Of a stretch of DNA of 64,000 nt, positions 34,256 to 42,970 are shown piece by piece. The notes under the pieces are model-generated. The model was not told where the DNA came from. It ran no database searches and saw only the letters and a list, made by a program, of their open reading frames with translations. Source of the DNA: Flavivirga abyssicola (GTDB taxonomy: Bacteria; Bacteroidota; Bacteroidia; Flavobacteriales; Flavobacteriaceae); contig NZ_CP141266.1 of the NCBI RefSeq assembly GCF_030540775.2, forward strand, positions 1,103,001-1,167,000, in the 5' to 3' direction. Every line of letters starts with the position of its first letter. Positions within the stretch are counted from its first letter, which is position 1. The translations under genes and the position numbers were made by a program.

Positions 34256-34263
34256 CAAACTTA
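34256..34263 (-). promoter_or_regulatory. -7 box of the small-protein operon
   Basis: On the minus strand TAAGTTTG fits TAnnTTTG and lies 26 nt before the ATG at 34229, immediately downstream of the HNH gene terminator. This supports a new transcript starting here. Confidence 0.6.
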
Positions 34264-34270
34264 AACCCAT

Positions 34271-34302
34271 TAAAAAACAAAACCTTACGGAATTCCGTAA
34301 GG
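34271..34302 (-). terminator. Terminator of the HNH gene (20-bp palindrome)
   Basis: CCTTACGGAATTCCGTAAGG (34283-34302) is a perfect palindrome able to form an 8-bp stem with AATT loop. Reading on the minus strand it is followed by TTTTGTTTTTTAA, a good U-tract, 25 nt after the HNH stop. The palindrome also contains TACGGnnnnCCGTA, repeated nearby. Confidence 0.8.
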
Positions 34303-34326
34303 CTCAACTCACATCATATCCATGTA

Positions 34327-34629
34327 TTATTTAGGACATGTCCAATAAAGCTTATCCGCTTTATCTGCATTATTTTCCCAATGCAAAGGCTGTAAATTAT
34401 CAATATGGTCACTTCCACCATTTGACACAGGGTCAATATGGTCAATTTCCCATCCATATGAGGAATTTCTATCACCATGATCATCCCACTTCATTTTTTT
34501 TCTACAATCATCATTTCTCCAGGTATCCGAATCTAAACCAGGTATTATTTTTCCTTTTTTCCATACTGCTAATTTTTGAGATCCACTCCAATTACCTCCA
34601 TTTCTGTTTGTGTTTACTTTTCTTGCCAT
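34327..34629 (-). CDS. HNH endonuclease family protein
   Basis: A 100-residue protein with an intact HNH motif: GWEIDHIDPVSNGGSDHIDN (about 59-78) then LQPLHWENNADK, giving the DH pair at about 63-64, Asn 78, His 83 and Asn 87. There is no fused DNA-binding domain or signal peptide, only a basic N-terminal half (GSQKLAVWKKGKIIPG, RNDDCRKKMKWDD). HNH nucleases of this size act as small nickases, toxins, or phage and restriction factors. The gene has its own terminator and sits between the two-component operon and the small-protein operon. No immunity or partner gene could be identified with confidence. Confidence 0.85.
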   Translation of the reverse strand: MARKVNTNRNGGNWSGSQKLAVWKKGKIIPGLDSDTWRNDDCRKKMKWDDHGDRNSSYGWEIDHIDPVSNGGSDHIDNLQPLHWENNADKADKLYWTCPK

Positions 34630-34708
34630 TACTTTAAAGTTTTAAATTAATAATACCCAAACCTAAAACACTTTAAAAATCAATCCTTACGGTAAACCAG
34701 AAACACTA

Positions 34709-34740
34709 TAAAAACAAAAAGCACGCTTTTAAAACGTGCC
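34709..34740 (-). terminator. Terminator of the TPR-kinase/NarL operon
   Basis: On the minus strand GGCACGTTTTAAAAGCGTGC is followed by TTTTTGTTTTTATAG. The stem pairs GCACG with CGTGC, flanked by T-A pairs. It lies about 107 nt beyond the response regulator stop. Confidence 0.75.
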
Positions 34741-34846
34741 ATTTGCCCCTCTTGGTTGGTAATTATTAATAGCATTACAAAACTACCATCTTTAGATAAT
34801 AGTTTTATACGGAAAACCGCAATTACTTAAAAAACGTAGACGGAAT

Positions 34847-35515
34847 TTAGATTAAGCCTCGATCTATAGCAATAGCTACAAGCTGCTCAGAGGTATTAGC
34901 ATCAAAAAGAACTTTGAGTTTATTGATACGCTTCTCGATACTACTTAAACTACGAGCTGGAAAGTCTTTCTCTTCAAAATATAGAGCGATTTGATCTCTT
35001 TTTAACCCTTTTGCTAATAATTGTAAAAGCAACTCATCGTACTTATCTGTTTGAGAAATGTCATCTGCACTACGAAGTAACTGTGCTAGATTATGCGAAT
35101 AATAAATTCCATCTTCTAATATAGCATGGATTGCTTTTACTATTTCTTTAGATTCTTCTCTACCTTTCTCAACATAAGCATTTATTTTAGAAACCTCTAT
35201 CAAGCTTTTTATTTTTCCAATACGATGTTCTACAGAGAATACCACAACCTTTAATTTTGGCTGTATATCCTTAACCGCTTTTATTAATGTTTCTCCCGAT
35301 GTTAACGTTCTATCACGATAATCCTCCTTAAAAGACAAATCTGTTATTAGAAGGTCAAACGGACTTTCCGCTTTTAAAGATGCTTTAATTTTCAAAAGGG
35401 CATCGTCACAATATTGTACCGTGACTATTTCTTTAATATTTAACTCTTTAAGTGTGTTTTCTAGACCTTTATGAATTGAATTCTGATCTTCTGCAATTAA
35501 AACCTTTTGAAACAT
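34847..35515 (-). CDS. NarL/LuxR-family response regulator
   Basis: A 222-residue regulator. The receiver domain (about 3-125) has LIAEDQNSIHKG, the phosphoacceptor D59 in DLLITDLSF, VVVFSVEHRIGKIKSL and the conserved lysine of INAYVEKGREE. The C-terminal LuxR-type helix-turn-helix (about 155-220) reads LLAKGLKRDQIALYF then RSLSSIEKRINKLKVLF. It starts 9 nt after the TPR histidine kinase stop, so the pair is a dedicated two-component system. TACGG-type palindromes flank the operon and could be its binding sites. Confidence 0.9.
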   Translation of the reverse strand: MFQKVLIAEDQNSIHKGLENTLKELNIKEIVTVQYCDDALLKIKASLKAESPFDLLITDLSFKEDYRDRTLTSGETLIKAVKDIQPKLKVVVFSVEHRIGKIKSLIEVSKINAYVEKGREESKEIVKAIHAILEDGIYYSHNLAQLLRSADDISQTDKYDELLLQLLAKGLKRDQIALYFEEKDFPARSLSSIEKRINKLKVLFDANTSEQLVAIAIDRGLI

Positions 35516-35524
35516 ATTGGCATA

Positions 35525-37198
35525 TTAACTATTAAACTTTAATATGGCCTTAAAGCCATTTCCTTTTGAAGTTGTAAAATTAAAGCTTCCTCCAATGCTT
35601 TTAATACGGGATTCCACATTTAGCAATCCATTAAGTTTAACATCCTTAACTGAAACACCAATACCATCATCTGAATAAACAATCTCTTTTTTACGATGAT
35701 GTTCCTTAAACACGATACTCACGACTTTGGCCTGACTATGTTTTTTCATATTCACCAATAACTCCTGAATACTTCTAAAAACAGCCATTTTTTTATGACC
35801 TGAAACTTTGGACCAATTAATAGCATCAATATTATTTGTAATGATTTTTGTTTCCTTTCGTTTATGCTGAATTAGTAAATGTTTAAGACTTTCTGAAAAA
35901 TTGATTAAATCTATACTTGCCGTTTGAGTTGATATGTCACGCGTACGTATATAAAGATCTTCTAAGTTATTTAACAATACAGTTTTCTTATCTGTAGGTG
36001 CTTCCAAACTGTTTTCTATAAAACTTATAACATCAGACATATCATTTGCCAGCTCATCATGTACTTTTTTAGACATGCGTGTTTCGGCAAAATAAACCTT
36101 TTTAATATTGTCTTTTTTGTGCTTAGATTTTAAAATAATGATCAAAAATATGGATGACAACAAAATAAGACCAGCTATAGATCGATAGAGAATTTTTAAG
36201 CTTTTCTCTTTTTCTTTTGCAAGCTCATTTTCTTTGGCAATTTTTTCCTTTTCAGTGTAATCATACTTCATTTTAGCATATTTATTCTCTTGCCTCTGCT
36301 TTGCTAATGACATGCTATCAACAATCTTAACATATTCAACGATATTACTATCTTGATTTAAATCAATAAGACGAGACAAAGCATCTTTAATAAACGATGG
36401 ACTATTAATGTTTTTTGCCATTTCATAACCTTTATGAGCATAGTTCGTTGCCTTTTTTAAATCTTTTCTATCCTTATAAACCTCAACCAAGTGTTTATAG
36501 CTTGCATAAATTCCAGGACTATCATTTATAGCCTTTCTCTGTTCCAGTGCCATCATTAATTTCTCCAATCCTTCTGATTTATTTAGTTTTGATTGAACAA
36601 ACCCTAAATTATCTAAAGCCCTCGAAAGTTGCTTTTTATCATCTTGTAAAAGACTATTTTCATAAACTTTTAAAAATTCATTTTCTGCTAATTCATATTT
36701 ATGCAACTGAATATATACCAGCGCTTTATTATTTTGAATAATATTAATATCTTTTTCAAGCTTAGCTATTTTTAGTCCTTTATCATAATACTTTATAGCC
36801 TCGTCATAATCCAACAACGCCATATAAATTCTCCCTAATTGATTATATAGACCAACTTTATGATTTACAACATCTTCAGACTCTTTTACAGATTCTAACA
36901 ATTTTAATGCCTCCACAACAGATACCTCGCCCCCAAAATAATCCCCCAACTCGTTCTGTATAATAGCAATTTGCCTTAAATGATAAATTGCCGACATAAT
37001 ATTATTTGACGCAATGCTTTTCTTCTTTTCTTGTTCGAAATAAATATATGCTTTAGTAAGGCATGAATCTGTTTTAGGGCTATTAGCCATATGAAAAAAA
37101 TAGTTCAAACTATCTATTTGTTGACTATTAATTATGGTATTACTGAATCCGCTTACACCAAGACAAAAAAAGAGGAATGAAAATGTAATATATTTCAT
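35525..37198 (-). CDS. TPR-containing sensor histidine kinase (NarX/DegS-like)
   Basis: A 557-residue kinase with a signal peptide (about 1-20), a periplasmic TPR solenoid (about 50-290, for example LYNQLGRIYMALLDYDEAIK and SRALDNLGFVQSKLNKSEGL), a charged coiled coil and one membrane helix at about 337-357. The cytoplasmic half has a HisKA_3-like helix with His about 380 in RMSKKVHDELANDMSDV, the ATP-binding N-box FRSIQELLVNMKKHSQAKVV and the D-box YSDDGIGV. Bacteroidota TPR kinases of this type pair with NarL-type regulators, as here. The signal is unknown. A 55-residue lipoprotein gene lies 35 nt upstream and could encode a sensed or modulating partner. Confidence 0.9.
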   Translation of the reverse strand: MKYITFSFLFFCLGVSGFSNTIINSQQIDSLNYFFHMANSPKTDSCLTKAYIYFEQEKKKSIASNNIMSAIYHLRQIAIIQNELGDYFGGEVSVVEALKLLESVKESEDVVNHKVGLYNQLGRIYMALLDYDEAIKYYDKGLKIAKLEKDINIIQNNKALVYIQLHKYELAENEFLKVYENSLLQDDKKQLSRALDNLGFVQSKLNKSEGLEKLMMALEQRKAINDSPGIYASYKHLVEVYKDRKDLKKATNYAHKGYEMAKNINSPSFIKDALSRLIDLNQDSNIVEYVKIVDSMSLAKQRQENKYAKMKYDYTEKEKIAKENELAKEKEKSLKILYRSIAGLILLSSIFLIIILKSKHKKDNIKKVYFAETRMSKKVHDELANDMSDVISFIENSLEAPTDKKTVLLNNLEDLYIRTRDISTQTASIDLINFSESLKHLLIQHKRKETKIITNNIDAINWSKVSGHKKMAVFRSIQELLVNMKKHSQAKVVSIVFKEHHRKKEIVYSDDGIGVSVKDVKLNGLLNVESRIKSIGGSFNFTTSKGNGFKAILKFNS

Positions 37199-37233
37199 TC
37201 CTCTAATGTAGTAACTAATTTTTATTTAGCAAT

Positions 37234-37401
37234 TTAGTTACCATTTGGCGGCGGCGGTGGAGGTGGTATATTCCCTCCATCACCACAACATTCTGGAGGA
37301 TCTGTTTGATGTACATCTGTCTCTGTCATACCTTGAGGGGTACATGATGTAAAATTCGCTCCAATAAAAAGAAATACTAATACATATAAAATAGTTTTCA
37401 T
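37234..37401 (-). CDS. Tiny proline-rich lipoprotein upstream of the TPR kinase
   Basis: A 55-residue frame, ATG 37401 to TAA 37234. It has a good lipoprotein signal (LFIGANFTSC, Cys 20). The mature part is 35 residues: acidic, with a CC pair in PPECCGDGG and a run of seven prolines near the end (IPPPPPPPNGN). It lies 35 nt upstream of the TPR histidine kinase on the same strand and is likely co-transcribed. Given the periplasmic TPR sensor next to it, it may be a ligand, anchor or regulator of that kinase. That is inference from position alone. Confidence 0.7.
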   Translation of the reverse strand: MKTILYVLVFLFIGANFTSCTPQGMTETDVHQTDPPECCGDGGNIPPPPPPPNGN

Positions 37402-37766
37402 GATTTAAAATTTTGTAAAGGGGTTCCTGTCCGAGTTTTTACTCAGATAATTTTGTTTACAGCAACCCCTTCGGGTTATTAAAGTTTCTTATTTTGGGAA
37501 GTGGAAAGTATATTGTGATAACTTATGATTACTTCCCAAGGCAATCATTAGAACACCACTTTACGGTTTTCCGCACGAATCCGTTTTGTACATTTGTTAT
37601 GTTAGCAAAGCATAACTTGAACTGATTCTGAAGCGAATTACGTGAGGTTTTGAAAAAAAACTATTGACATACTAATGTCAAGTTTTTGTCATTTTTTTGA
37701 CACGCAGACCAAAGCCCCTCAAAGGATTAACCTACAACACATTAAACCCTTTAAAACTGTACGATT
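37402..37766. promoter_or_regulatory. Divergent control region with palindromic motifs
   Basis: This 365-nt gap separates divergent genes. Near 37470-37483 AACCC-CTTC-GGGTT forms a short hairpin in the likely leader of the lipoprotein gene. TTACGGTTTTCCGCA (about 37561-37575) is the inverted form of TACGGAAAACCGCA at 34808-34821. TTGACAT-ACTA-ATGTCAA (37664-37681) and TGTCA-n6-TGACA (37687-37702) are tandem palindromes 65-100 nt before the gene at 37767 and look like operator sites for a dimeric regulator. No additional gene was seen. Confidence 0.5.
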
Positions 37767-38492
37767 GTGGAAATAGGAAAAGAAGAATTAATTCAAGAAT
37801 TATTAGAATTAGTATTTACAAAAGCTATAAAAGCATCTAAAAAAACAAAGATCCATGGCATTTCAAAGTACCTACAAGAAGCACTAGATGAAAAGATTGA
37901 CAAAAGAACGCTTACTAGATATTATGATGGGTATATTTTAAATAAGGCAAGCGAACGAAAGACTATTACTGAATATTATCTAGACATTTTGAGCGAATAT
38001 CTGGGATATGAGAATTATAAAAAATTCGAATTAAACAGAGAAGCCGAAATTGAAAAGAAGGTATTAAGACACGAAATTATTAATATCAATAATAAACTAA
38101 ATAAAATAAAAAGAATAGGGCTATGCTCTAGCTTAGCTTTACTTGTAATATCACTATTATTTATTTCAAAATATTATAAAAAGAATTGCATGATATGGGT
38201 CAACGACCATTATGAAAAAATAAGGTGTTCTGGTTTAGATAATGAAAAGAGATTAAATAAAGTAGTCTTAAAAGATTTTAAAAAAATCTATGTCTGTAAA
38301 GATTCTACTTTCTTTAAAGAAGGGAAACCAATAGTACACTATACAAGGCATAATAATGATACTGAATTCTTTACCATGGATGGTGAGCATCCAATATACG
38401 AAGGCGTATATACAGATCCTATAACCAGAACTATAATCGATTCACGGGTACCTCCATGTGATTCAACAAATTCATTTAACACGCTTCAATAA
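37767..38492 (+). CDS. Single-pass membrane protein of unknown function
   Basis: A 241-residue protein beginning at GTG (37767, VEIGKEELIQELLELV read with fMet). The first 95 residues are helical and charged (HGISKYLQEALDEKIDKRTL, EYYLDILSEYLGYENYKKFE) and look like a conserved cytoplasmic module found at the N-terminus of varied Bacteroidota membrane proteins. A helix at about 117-133 (GLCSSLALLVISLLFIS) crosses the membrane, leaving about 105 residues outside with HYTRHNNDTEFFTMDGEHPI and two or three cysteines. No enzyme motif is visible. It has its own palindrome-rich upstream region and is divergent from the TPR-kinase operon. Function unknown. Confidence 0.7.
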   Translation: MEIGKEELIQELLELVFTKAIKASKKTKIHGISKYLQEALDEKIDKRTLTRYYDGYILNKASERKTITEYYLDILSEYLGYENYKKFELNREAEIEKKVLRHEIININNKLNKIKRIGLCSSLALLVISLLFISKYYKKNCMIWVNDHYEKIRCSGLDNEKRLNKVVLKDFKKIYVCKDSTFFKEGKPIVHYTRHNNDTEFFTMDGEHPIYEGVYTDPITRTIIDSRVPPCDSTNSFNTLQ

Positions 38493-38576
38493 AATATTTG
38501 TATCTAAATAGTGTTTGTATCGTTAGAATTAACTTTTTTTGTATTTTTAAGATCGAAAAAAATTATTTTACCTCAA

Positions 38577-40145
38577 ATGAAGAGCATATTAAACCCGCTT
38601 ATTTGGATAGCACTTATTGTTTTTTGTACTGCATGTCAATCAAAAAAGAAAGCAGACACTGAACCCGTAGTTGAAAAAAATGAAAATAAACTACCTAATA
38701 TCGTGATTATATATCTGGACGATTTAGGTTATGGAGACCTAAGTGCTTATGGAGCTACCGAATTAATCACACCAAACATTGATGCTTTAGCAAGTGGCGG
38801 GGTACGTTTTACAGATGCCTATGCGTCTTCGGCAACCTGCACACCTAGTAGATATGCTCTATTAACGGGTATGTACCCATGGCGTAACAAAAACGCAAAG
38901 ATTTTACCAGGAACAGCGCCTTTATTAATTAGTACAGAACAGCAAACACTACCTAAATTACTTAATAAAAAAGGATACCAAACCGCCATTGTTGGTAAAT
39001 GGCACCTTGGCTTAGGTACTGGTGTTGTAGACTGGAATCAAAGAGTTTCTCCAGGACCAAATGAAGTAGGTTTTGAAGAATCCTATATTCTTGCAGCTAC
39101 ACAAGATAGAGTTCCAACCGTTTATATTAATAATGGAAATGTAGTTGGTTTAAATCCAGACGACCCTATTGAAATAGACTACAAAAACAACTTTGAAGGC
39201 GAACCAACTGCCATAAGTAATCCTGAAATGGTTACTATGAAATGGCATCATGGTCATAATAACAGTATTGTAAATGGCATTCCTCGGATTGGTTATATGA
39301 AAGGTGGTGATGCTGCCAAGTGGAGTGATATTGATATGGCAGATCATTTTTTAGAAAAAGCCCAGACTTATGTAAAGGAACATAAAGACAAGCCATTCTT
39401 TTTATATTATGCTATGCAACAGCCTCATGTACCACGAACACCACATCCTCGATTTGTTGGAAAATCAGGTTTAGGGCCAAGAGGAGATGTTATTTTAGAA
39501 GCTGATTGGTGTATCGGTGAGTTTATAAAAACATTAGAAACAGAAGGCATATTGGAAAATACATTGATTGTATTTTCTAGTGATAATGGTCCTGTTTTAA
39601 ATGATGGTTATTATGACGATGCTGTTGAAAAAATTGGTAATCACTCGCCTTCAGGAAAGTTAAGAGGTGGAAAATATAGTCTGTTCGAAGCAGGAACTCG
39701 AATGCCTTTTATAACCTATTGGAAAGGAGCCATTAAACCCGGAGTTTCTAATGCCTTGGTATGCCAAATGGATTTATTGGCTTCTATAGCAAAATTAGTA
39801 GGAACGGAAGAAAACACAACGGATAGTAAAGAATTACTAGATGTATTTCTAGGAAAAAGCCAAGATGGTAGAGATGACTTAATTTTAGAAGCTACGAGCA
39901 GAACAGCTTTAAGAAGTGGTGATTGGTTAATGATTCCTCCTTATGAAGGAAAAGCTTTTGAAGAAAAAGTGGGCATCGAAATGGGGAACTCATTGGAATT
40001 TCAGCTATACAATCTAAAAGAAGACATTGGACAGACAACAAATCTGACAACATCCAATCCTGAAAAGCTTAAAGAAATGGTTGAAAAATTTGAAACTTTA
40101 AGAGGGAAAGATTATAATAAAATTGAACAGTTAAAACTTAGATAA
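38577..40145 (+). CDS. S1-family sulfatase lipoprotein
   Basis: A 522-residue formylglycine-dependent sulfatase. The ATG at 38577 is preferred over an in-frame ATG at 38511 because it gives a clean lipoprotein signal (LIVFCTACQS, Cys about 20). The metal ligands are in IIYLDDLGYGDL (about D48/D49). The maturation motif is CTPSR (about 88-92), so Cys 88 should be converted to formylglycine. VGKWHLG and FSSDNGPVL are other active-site blocks. It removes sulfate esters from a polysaccharide outside the cytoplasm. It opens the PUL region but runs on the opposite strand to the hydrolases. Sulfatase subfamily and target sugar cannot be read from the sequence. Maturation needs an anaerobic sulfatase-maturing enzyme or FGE, not present here. 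Confidence 0.93.
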   Translation: MKSILNPLIWIALIVFCTACQSKKKADTEPVVEKNENKLPNIVIIYLDDLGYGDLSAYGATELITPNIDALASGGVRFTDAYASSATCTPSRYALLTGMYPWRNKNAKILPGTAPLLISTEQQTLPKLLNKKGYQTAIVGKWHLGLGTGVVDWNQRVSPGPNEVGFEESYILAATQDRVPTVYINNGNVVGLNPDDPIEIDYKNNFEGEPTAISNPEMVTMKWHHGHNNSIVNGIPRIGYMKGGDAAKWSDIDMADHFLEKAQTYVKEHKDKPFFLYYAMQQPHVPRTPHPRFVGKSGLGPRGDVILEADWCIGEFIKTLETEGILENTLIVFSSDNGPVLNDGYYDDAVEKIGNHSPSGKLRGGKYSLFEAGTRMPFITYWKGAIKPGVSNALVCQMDLLASIAKLVGTEENTTDSKELLDVFLGKSQDGRDDLILEATSRTALRSGDWLMIPPYEGKAFEEKVGIEMGNSLEFQLYNLKEDIGQTTNLTTSNPEKLKEMVEKFETLRGKDYNKIEQLKLR

Positions 40146-40231
40146 CAGGAAAAATTGTAAGATTACAATATTACTGATATAGCAATAATATATCTCTACA
40201 AAAATCTCATATCATAATTAAAGCAGATGTT

Positions 40232-42817
40232 TTAAAATGCATCAAACAATGATGTTAGTTTCAAACTATTCTTAAATGCATCAGCTGAAATACCTGTTAA
40301 TTCTGAATGAAATGAAATTTTATAATTTTTAGAAGGTAAAAGATCCATAAAGTTTTGAGAAAAACGACCTTTTGCATTGCTTTTTAAAAACACATTTTTA
40401 GCTAAAATATCACTATTTATAGTGACTTCAAAAGTATTAATATCTTTTTTAGTACAATTAAAACTTATATTTGGTTTGGTTAATTTTAGGTCTTTGGGCT
40501 CTGTAAAATAAAAGACTTTATCATCAATTTCTATATTTTCCTCTCCTATTAACTCCACATGAATTAGAGATTTTGCTAAAAGTTTTTTATCGAGAATATC
40601 AAAAACATCTTTAGAAAAATATAATGCACTTGTATTTGGTTTAACTGAAATTACTTGCTCCTCTTTGAATAAAATTTCCCCATTAAAGTCTAAGACCTTG
40701 AATCTTAAAATGGCATTTTGAGTCTTTAATTCATCTGAAACGACATATACCTCTATACTATCATCTTTCTGAAATGGTATCACCGAAATGGGCTTGAAAG
40801 CTTCTTTTACGCTATACTGCAAGGCTTTCCAATTCCCGTAATAATCTATACTCGACCAGGAAGCAGCAGGCCAGCAATCATTAAATTGCCAGTATAGCGA
40901 GCCCATACAATAAGGCATATTTCGTCTATGCGCTTCAATAGCTGTTGTAATCCCTTTGGCTTGCAGTAACTGTCCAACGTATAAAAAAGACTCAAAATCT
41001 TTGGGTTTATTATAGCTTTTTAGCATATAATATTCAATATTCTCATTACCGACTGATGAACGTTGGTGTGATTTCATGACTTCGGAATAGATGTCCCAAT
41101 CTTGTTTTTCGGTATATCTTTTTATACTCTCGAATTCCGGAAATGATTGAAAACCATACTCAGACATAAATCTGGGAATGACTTTATTATATTCAGAAAA
41201 TGGTTCTTTATCAGACCATACTTTCCAATAATGATAATCTCCAGCTGTTAAACTATCTAAGGTTCCAAAACCAGAACTTGGCGATGATGACCAATAAAGT
41301 CTATCACGATCATATTTTTTTATGATATTTGGTAAAATACCATGAAACACATCTTCATAAGCTTTCCATACTCTGTCTTTTATAGCCTCTCCTTGACTTT
41401 CGGTTACCTGGTCTATCCAACCCCAATTATTCCAAGCTGTTAATATTTCATTATCACCACACCACAATGCAATACTTGGGTGTTGGCGTAAGCGTTTCAC
41501 ATTATATTCTGCTTCTTTTTTTACATTATTTAAAAACGCATCATTTCCTGGATACATGACACATGCAAACATAAAATCTTGCCAAACTAGCATCCCATAT
41601 CTGTCGCATAAATCGTAAAAAGTATCCTTTTCATAGATGCCGCCACCCCAAACGCGAATCATATTAAAATTAGATTCTGCTGCTGCTTTAATAACACGCT
41701 CGTAATCTTCTTTAGAAACTCTATTTAAAAATACATCTTGAGGAATATAATTAGCACCTTTCATAAAAACAGGTACACCATTTAGCTCAAAATAAAAACT
41801 CTTCCCTACACCATCTTTTTCCTGTACAACTTTAATAGTCCGTAAGCCTATTGTTTTTGAAATAGTATCAATAATAGTATTACTCTCTTTTACGATAGTC
41901 TCTATCTTGTATAATTTTTGATTGCCCAAGCCATTTGTCCACCACAATTCCGGACTATGAATTGTTATTGGGATTTTTAAGTTATTTGTTCCTTTTTTTA
42001 ATGTAATTTCTTTATTTATTTCTCTTGTTGAATCGATTGAAATTTCGATTGTGGCATCAAAATCTTTACTAGCTTTAATTTCAATTTCTGCAATTAAACT
42101 GGCTTCCGTTTCACTTAATTTCTTTTGATTGATAAAAACATCTGTAAATTTAGCCGTATCCCAGGCAACTACTTTAACTTTTTTCCAAATACCACTAGTT
42201 ACTAATCTTGGTCCCCAATCCCATCCAAAATGATATCCTGGTTTTCTTGAAAATACAGCGACTTGTTTTTTACCTAATCCTCCTTTTTCAGATTGATCAT
42301 TGACCGCATTAGGCAACTCATATCCTAATTTTTTTCTTTTTTTTAACCCTATTTTAATAGGTGATTCTAAAACAATTCGTAATACGTTTATACCTTCTTT
42401 TAACAAGGGTTTACATGGTACTTCCCAAGCTAAAAACATATTATCAGCTTTTAAAACAAGGGAGTCATTCAAATAAACATTTGCGTACGTATCCAATCCT
42501 TCAAAATGAAGTTGAACATATTCTTTCTTTAATATATCTTTAGGAATGGTAAACGTTTTTCTATATTCCCAATCTTTTTTATCAATCCATTGTAATGTAT
42601 CCTCATTTATACGATAAAATGGATCTTCAATAATTTTATTGTTTATTAAATCTGTATGAACTGAACCTGGAACGGTTGCCGGGAGCCATCCTACGCCTTC
42701 AACATCTTTAAAAGTCCAATGTTCATCTATCACTTGTATATATTGATTTGGTTCATTTTGACAGCAAGCTGATAAGCATAAAAAAACTAAAAAATATTTA
42801 AAAAAATTGAAAAACAT
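40232..42817 (-). CDS. Glycoside hydrolase family 2 beta-mannosidase
   Basis: An 861-residue exported enzyme with a lipoprotein signal (FLVFLCLSACCQ). The N-terminal galactose-binding-like domain carries WTFKDVEGVGWLPATVPGSV and YANVYLNDSLVLKADNMFL. A beta-sandwich precedes the GH2 barrel, in which NMIRVWGGGIYEKDTFYDLC, ALWCGDNE (acid/base Glu about 457) and FMSEYGFQSFPE (nucleophile Glu about 553) are the beta-mannosidase signatures. GSLYWQFNDCWPAASWSS follows. The length fits the family. It trims beta-mannosyl residues from the non-reducing end. It is the last gene of the minus-strand PUL, behind a terminator at 42909, so it may have its own promoter in the 153-nt gap. Confidence 0.92.
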   Translation of the reverse strand: MFFNFFKYFLVFLCLSACCQNEPNQYIQVIDEHWTFKDVEGVGWLPATVPGSVHTDLINNKIIEDPFYRINEDTLQWIDKKDWEYRKTFTIPKDILKKEYVQLHFEGLDTYANVYLNDSLVLKADNMFLAWEVPCKPLLKEGINVLRIVLESPIKIGLKKRKKLGYELPNAVNDQSEKGGLGKKQVAVFSRKPGYHFGWDWGPRLVTSGIWKKVKVVAWDTAKFTDVFINQKKLSETEASLIAEIEIKASKDFDATIEISIDSTREINKEITLKKGTNNLKIPITIHSPELWWTNGLGNQKLYKIETIVKESNTIIDTISKTIGLRTIKVVQEKDGVGKSFYFELNGVPVFMKGANYIPQDVFLNRVSKEDYERVIKAAAESNFNMIRVWGGGIYEKDTFYDLCDRYGMLVWQDFMFACVMYPGNDAFLNNVKKEAEYNVKRLRQHPSIALWCGDNEILTAWNNWGWIDQVTESQGEAIKDRVWKAYEDVFHGILPNIIKKYDRDRLYWSSSPSSGFGTLDSLTAGDYHYWKVWSDKEPFSEYNKVIPRFMSEYGFQSFPEFESIKRYTEKQDWDIYSEVMKSHQRSSVGNENIEYYMLKSYNKPKDFESFLYVGQLLQAKGITTAIEAHRRNMPYCMGSLYWQFNDCWPAASWSSIDYYGNWKALQYSVKEAFKPISVIPFQKDDSIEVYVVSDELKTQNAILRFKVLDFNGEILFKEEQVISVKPNTSALYFSKDVFDILDKKLLAKSLIHVELIGEENIEIDDKVFYFTEPKDLKLTKPNISFNCTKKDINTFEVTINSDILAKNVFLKSNAKGRFSQNFMDLLPSKNYKISFHSELTGISADAFKNSLKLTSLFDAF

Positions 42818-42908
42818 AACTATTAAATACTAGATTAATCTATTTAAAGTAGGAATTGGGATTAGCTAATCTTAAGTAAGCAAAAATATTAAGCACATAT
42901 GGTTTTAT

Positions 42909-42946
42909 AAAAAAACACCACTTCCTTTAACAGAAGCAGTGCTTTT
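42909..42946 (-). terminator. Terminator after the T9SS protein gene
   Basis: On the minus strand AAGCACTGCTTC-n8-GAAGTGGTGTTT pairs over 12 bp, with three G-U pairs, and runs into TTTTATAAAA. It lies 25 nt past the stop at 42971, separating the upstream PUL transcript from the GH2 gene. Confidence 0.75.
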
Positions 42947-42970
42947 AATTTGCTAATACTAATCTCTATA

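Noticed and set aside
29776-34629. Integrated prophage, or a CRISPR or restriction locus
   Set aside because: No integrase, capsid, portal, Cas or methylase gene is seen. A lone HNH and an exported SNase are not enough, and there is no repeat-spacer array anywhere in the window.
38511-38576. Upstream ATG for the sulfatase
   Set aside because: It would place 22 extra residues before a clear lipoprotein signal.
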